Made by a program: the position numbers and the translations under genes. Positions 61,342 through 64,000 of a stretch of DNA of 64,000 nucleotides are shown in pieces. The stretch is from Halobacillus dabanensis. Lineage in GTDB: Bacteria > Bacillota > Bacilli > Bacillales > Halobacillaceae. The DNA is taken from the NCBI RefSeq assembly GCF_900114165.1, contig NZ_FOSB01000004.1, positions 186,001 through 250,000 of the forward strand, in the 5' to 3' direction. Each line of letters opens with the position of its first letter. Within the stretch, counting starts at the first letter, position 1. The notes under the pieces were generated by a model. That model saw only the letters and a list, made by a program, of their open reading frames with translations, made no database searches and had not been told where the DNA came from.

Positions 61342-61545
61342 TTATTTAGCTCCCTCAAGAATACCTTTCAACTCTTCTATCGCTTCCTGGGCAACTTTAG
61401 CATCCTCTTCCAACAACTCTTTTAGTTTGCTATCTGTTGCTAACCCCTGCATCAGGGAGGATTTGGCTGCACAGGCTGATTTCACTGTCAGCATCTCATG
61501 TACTTCCAAAATTTCATGTTGAGCATAATTGTTACTTTTAGCCAT
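61342..61545 (-). CDS. CotF-associated small protein, 67 aa
   Basis: Helical protein with YAQHEILEVHEMLTVKSACAAKSSLMQGLA, the pattern of the small partners often coded next to coat F genes. It looks like a single amphipathic pair of helices that could dimerise with CotF. RBS AAAGGAGG. It is 14 bases after the Mn catalase stop. Confidence 0.75.
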   Translation of the reverse strand: MAKSNNYAQHEILEVHEMLTVKSACAAKSSLMQGLATDSKLKELLEEDAKVAQEAIEELKGILEGAK

Positions 61546-61559
61546 GTAAGTGCCTCCTT

Positions 61560-62405
61560 TTATTTAAAAATTCCACTCTTTTCTTTTTTCTTTGGTGGTG
61601 TACCGTGCATATAGGAAGGAGCTGGTTTCAACTCTTGCTTCCCACCATGTGCCTGGGGTTCTTTTACATAACCGAACTCACCTTCTCCGTCCGGGGTTTT
61701 TCCGGATGTCCAGCTCCCCTCTTTACTTTCTTCTCCCTCTGAGAAGTTAAGCAGATCATAAGAGAAATCAGTTGCTTCCCATTCTTTCGGTACGCTGGAA
61801 GGCACGGTTGTTCCGTGTTCTTCTTCTAGTTCCTTGAGGGCCGCTATCCATTGATTTTGGTGCATAGTATCCCTTGCGAGCAAGAACGAAAGCATCTCTT
61901 TTACGCCTCGATCATCTGTCATTTCATATAAACGGGCCACCTGGAGCCTTCCTTGAGATTCTGCATTTAAGTTTGCACGTAAATCTGTAATCAAGTTACC
62001 GCTCGCTACAATATAACCACCGCTCCACGGTACTCCGGTACTGTTTTCCGGCATAGCACCCAGGCCTGATACAATGGCGTGGTGAGGGTTCATACCTCCC
62101 ATGATCGCTCCAATGACCGGATCCTCTGCCGCTTTCTCCTGTTCATTTACAGGGGCGTCGTCTAGCAGACGTGCGATCATAGTGGAAATCATTTCTACGT
62201 GACCCAATTCCTCTGTCCCTGTATCCATGATCAAATCTTTATAACGTTCATCTCCCCTGGCATTCCAGCCCTGGAAAAGATACTGCATCGCAACAGAGAT
62301 TTCACCAAATTGCCCTCCAAGGATTTCTTGCAATTTTTTTGCATACATAGGGTCTGGGCGTTCGGGTTTCGCATGGAATTGAAGTTCTTTTCTATGGAAA
62401 AAGAT
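61560..62405 (-). CDS. Manganese catalase paralogue, 281 aa, possible ATC start
   Basis: Same metal-binding helices as the enzyme at 58222-59058 (LGGQFGEISVAMQYLFQG, TGTEELGHVEMISTMIARLL, AESQGRLQVARLYEM, LARDTMHQNQW) plus a charged tail. AAGGAG sits 8 bases before ATC at 62405, and ATC-TTT-TTC-CAT aligns exactly with ATG-TTT-TTC-CAT of the paralogue. The alternatives TTG (62411) and GTG (62414) lie within 2 bases of the ribosome site. So either ATC is the true start, which is rare, or the base is a sequencing or mutation change. The gene heads the CotF operon. Confidence 0.88.
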   Translation of the reverse strand: MFFHRKELQFHAKPERPDPMYAKKLQEILGGQFGEISVAMQYLFQGWNARGDERYKDLIMDTGTEELGHVEMISTMIARLLDDAPVNEQEKAAEDPVIGAIMGGMNPHHAIVSGLGAMPENSTGVPWSGGYIVASGNLITDLRANLNAESQGRLQVARLYEMTDDRGVKEMLSFLLARDTMHQNQWIAALKELEEEHGTTVPSSVPKEWEATDFSYDLLNFSEGEESKEGSWTSGKTPDGEGEFGYVKEPQAHGGKQELKPAPSYMHGTPPKKKEKSGIFK

Positions 62406-62457
62406 AGTCAACACTCCTTCTTAGATTTATATATAGCTAGTTTGCGAGATTAAATTT

Positions 62458-62479
62458 GCCCCTCCTTTTAGAGAGGGGC
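62458..62479 (-). terminator. Terminator of yjzC
   Basis: GCCCCTC pairs with GAGGGGC across 8 bases, 7 bases downstream of the yjzC stop on the minus strand. Confidence 0.65.
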
Positions 62480-62485
62480 TTGATT

Positions 62486-62668
62486 TTAAGATGATTTTAC
62501 CCAATAAGCTGCATCATTATCTGCTGGAGATGGTGGGAATTGGTCTCCCTCACTCAGCTCGATGGTTTGCTTATTTTTACTAGAGTTACCATTGACGAGG
62601 CTGTCTACTTTATATGTGCCACTTTCTGGAGCTTTTTCACCGGTCTTGAACTGCTCTTTCTTTGCCAT
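62486..62668 (-). CDS. yjzC: YjzC-family small protein, 60 aa
   Basis: Matches the YjzC pattern: EQFKTGEKAPESGTYKV near 5-21 and then TIELSEGDQFPPSP. Small, hydrophilic, no hydrophobic stretch. Such proteins occur widely in Bacillaceae and no function is established. RBS GGAGGTG precedes the ATG. It has its own terminator. Confidence 0.85.
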   Translation of the reverse strand: MAKKEQFKTGEKAPESGTYKVDSLVNGNSSKNKQTIELSEGDQFPPSPADNDAAYWVKSS

Positions 62669-62744
62669 ATAAAAACACCTCCGTTATAATAGTCGTATCA
62701 ATTAAATAAAGTTACCAGCTTTATTGTGTGCGAGCGGCTGAAAT

Positions 62745-63197
62745 TTAGTTATTGTTAGAACCATTACCTGAATTTCGGCCGCCTTTTTTACCTATTTTCT
62801 CGTAATGTTCTTCTCCGTACTTACTACTTGTAGTTTCTCCGCCTTTTTGGCCAATCTCTTCATAGAACTCCTGGTCATGTTCTTGAGCGGTAGTTTCTCC
62901 ACCTTTTTGACCAATCTCTTCATAAAATTCTTGATCGTGATTCTGAGCGGTAGTTTCTCCGCCTTTTTTACCGATCTCTTCGAAGTGCTCCTGGCTATAT
63001 TCATCGGCTACTTTCTCTCCGCCTTTTTTACCGATCTCTTCGAAGTGCTCCTGGCTGTATTCGTCGGCTACTTTTTCGCCGCCTTTTTGACCAATCTCTT
63101 CAAAATGCTCCTGGTCGTATTTACGGGATGTTTTTTCACCGCCTTTACGGCCAGCTTCCTCTGTAGTCATACTTCTTTTTTGATTATTTTTTGCCAT
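62745..63197 (-). CDS. GsiB-like KGG-repeat stress protein, 150 aa
   Basis: Hydrophilic protein built of about six units of 20 residues, each ending in IGxKGGE (EHFEEIGQKGGE and relatives), after an N-terminal KKxQKRSMTTEEAGRKGG. Seven KGG motifs are present. Such proteins (GsiB, stress-induced KGG repeat) resemble plant LEA proteins and protect during desiccation or salt stress. ATG at 63197 has AAAGGAGG; the frame to 63218 is not preferred. A paralogue lies 221 bases away. Confidence 0.92.
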   Translation of the reverse strand: MAKNNQKRSMTTEEAGRKGGEKTSRKYDQEHFEEIGQKGGEKVADEYSQEHFEEIGKKGGEKVADEYSQEHFEEIGKKGGETTAQNHDQEFYEEIGQKGGETTAQEHDQEFYEEIGQKGGETTSSKYGEEHYEKIGKKGGRNSGNGSNNN

Positions 63198-63241
63198 GTT
63201 GATGGACCTCCTTTGCAATTTATCATGTCACATTAACTTCT

Positions 63242-63267
63242 ATTCTCGTTTTTCACCTAAAATAAAC
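63242..63267 (-). promoter_or_regulatory. Stress-type promoter of the first KGG gene
   Basis: On the minus strand, GTTTAT (63262-63267), 14 bases, GAGAAT (63242-63247). Close to SigB (GTTTAA/GGGWAT); a SigF origin is also conceivable. The downstream leader is shared with the paralogue. Confidence 0.5.
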
Positions 63268-63417
63268 CATTTTTCCTTAAAAAATTTATTGTTAACCCGG
63301 TTTTAATAGTTTCATCATGTAATGCTAACGGTCTTTTCATCTTTTCCATAACGCCAATAGTATTTTTAGGATTTCGTGACTCGATTTAAATTTTTCAAAT
63401 AGTGGAATTATTCCAAA

Positions 63418-63693
63418 TTAGGAATTAGGAACGGAGCCGTTTCCTGAGTTCCGGCCACCTTTTTGTCCGATGTCCTCATAATGTTCTTTCCCATATTTTT
63501 CGCTGGTGGTCTCCCCACCCTCTTGACCGATATTTCCAAAATGTTCCTGGCTATATTCGCCGGCTACTTTTTCGCCGCCTTTTTGACCAATCTCTTCAAA
63601 ATGCTCCTGGTCGTATTTACGGGATATTTTTCCACCGCCTTTACGGCCAGCTTCCTCTGTAGTCATACTTCTTTTTTGATTACTTTTTGCCAT
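63418..63693 (-). CDS. GsiB-like KGG-repeat stress protein, short paralogue, 91 aa
   Basis: Same N-terminus as the gene at 62745-63197 (MAKSNQKRSMTTEEAGRKGG), then about three units. One motif is EGG rather than KGG. It ends EDIGQKGGRNSGNGS, also like the longer copy. The leader sequence and ribosome site are nearly identical in the two, so the pair results from duplication with later loss or gain of repeat units. Confidence 0.9.
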   Translation of the reverse strand: MAKSNQKRSMTTEEAGRKGGGKISRKYDQEHFEEIGQKGGEKVAGEYSQEHFGNIGQEGGETTSEKYGKEHYEDIGQKGGRNSGNGSVPNS

Positions 63694-63737
63694 CTCAAAC
63701 GACCTCCTTAGCAATTTATCGTGTCACATTAAGTTCA

Positions 63738-63762
63738 TTTCTCATTTCTCGGTAGAATAAAC
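63738..63762 (-). promoter_or_regulatory. Stress-type promoter of the second KGG gene
   Basis: On the minus strand, GTTTAT (63757-63762), 13 bases, GAGAAA (63738-63743). Confidence 0.45.
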
Positions 63763-63914
63763 TGTGTTAGAACACTATGAAACATCACTCTTGTAATATC
63801 AGGAACTATCATGTAAAACTTACTTTCACGTTCTCTTTTGCTCCCTTGAAGTTTACGAAAGGAAATGTCCGGTTATAGAAACATATAACCTAATATGAAA
63901 GGGGAGTTATAACT

Positions 63915-64000
63915 ATGGAACATGTTAAAGCTTTAGCAATCAAAAGCGTCTTAACATTGATTGTGCTTTATCTCGTTTTAGGAATTGGTTATGGGGCTTC
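63915..64000 (+). CDS. DUF2512/YndM-like membrane protein, partial at window end
   Basis: ATG 63915 follows GGGGAG. The visible N-terminus is [20 protein letters not shown], then a hydrophobic helix with LGIGYGA, as in the four-helix YndM/DUF2512 family. The frame runs off the window. Diverges from the KGG gene pair. Confidence 0.7.
   Translation, partial: MEHVKALAIKSVLTLIVLYLVLGIGYGA

Noticed and set aside
62805-63236. Hydrophobic frame opposite the KGG-repeat gene
   Set aside because: Phe/Leu repeats arise from the reverse complement of the repeat units; no ribosome site.

Overview
The window looks like chromosomal DNA of an endospore-forming, salt-adapted Bacillaceae (Halobacillus or a close relative). 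It is AT-rich with strong AGGAGG-type ribosome sites. It carries spore-coat genes (CotZ- and CotF-like), two manganese catalases, DUF3231 and DUF421 proteins, GsiB-like KGG repeat proteins, betaine aldehyde dehydrogenase, a BCCT carrier and LtaS. I saw no rRNA, tRNA, CRISPR array, insertion sequence or prophage. The genus is an inference; Bacillaceae is well supported.

Layout. 1-6995: small hypotheticals, a CotZ-like coat gene, the yjlC-ndh respiratory pair, a class I FBP aldolase and a DUF3231 gene. 7284-21260: a long minus-strand region that looks like one uptake-and-salvage system: an ECF transporter (S, T, A1, A2), a LacI regulator with repeated operators, two nucleoside phosphorylases, an amidohydrolase, an MtnA-type isomerase, a class II aldolase, then XapX, malate synthase G, malic enzyme and a FAH-family enzyme. 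The chemistry matches the DHAP shunt for 5'-deoxynucleosides or methylthioadenosine, joined to glyoxylate/C4 metabolism. 21615-26207: an MMPL exporter with a secreted YhgE/Pip-like partner (probable frameshift in an A8 run) and a divergent TetR gene with palindromic operators. 26474-32253: LtaS, a YflT-type stress protein behind a SigB-like promoter, YehS, and a Zur-controlled AdcA (ZnuA-ZinT) zinc lipoprotein.

32351-39214: a galactitol-type PTS operon (PRD regulator, IIA, two nearly identical IIB genes, IIC, two zinc dehydrogenases and a 57-residue small protein) with a cre-like site. 39360-48873: AlaX, then a minus-strand set of amidohydrolase, Rieske ferredoxin, ferredoxin-NADP reductase, two CHR subunits and GbsA. 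This set is divergent from a BCCT transporter and an SDR, with a helically phased CTCAGT array between the two arms. 49169-58002: an unusual phosphofructokinase, a tiny basic protein, a prolyl-4-hydroxylase-like oxygenase, TopB, an alpha/beta hydrolase, an unrecognised membrane protein and an RlmD-type rRNA methyltransferase. 58222-64000: a spore/stress block with two Mn catalases, DUF421, DUF3231, CotF-like proteins, YjzC, two KGG proteins and the start of a DUF2512 gene.

Most transcription units end in clear hairpin terminators, many of them shared by convergent genes. Several starts were moved from the longest open frame to the codon with a proper ribosome site, including TTG for malic enzyme, uridine phosphorylase and the MMPL protein, and possibly ATC for a Mn catalase. 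Three genes too short for ordinary ORF calling (9484-9654, 33425-33598, 60848-61003) and one 40-residue gene (50360-50482) were found by reading gaps.
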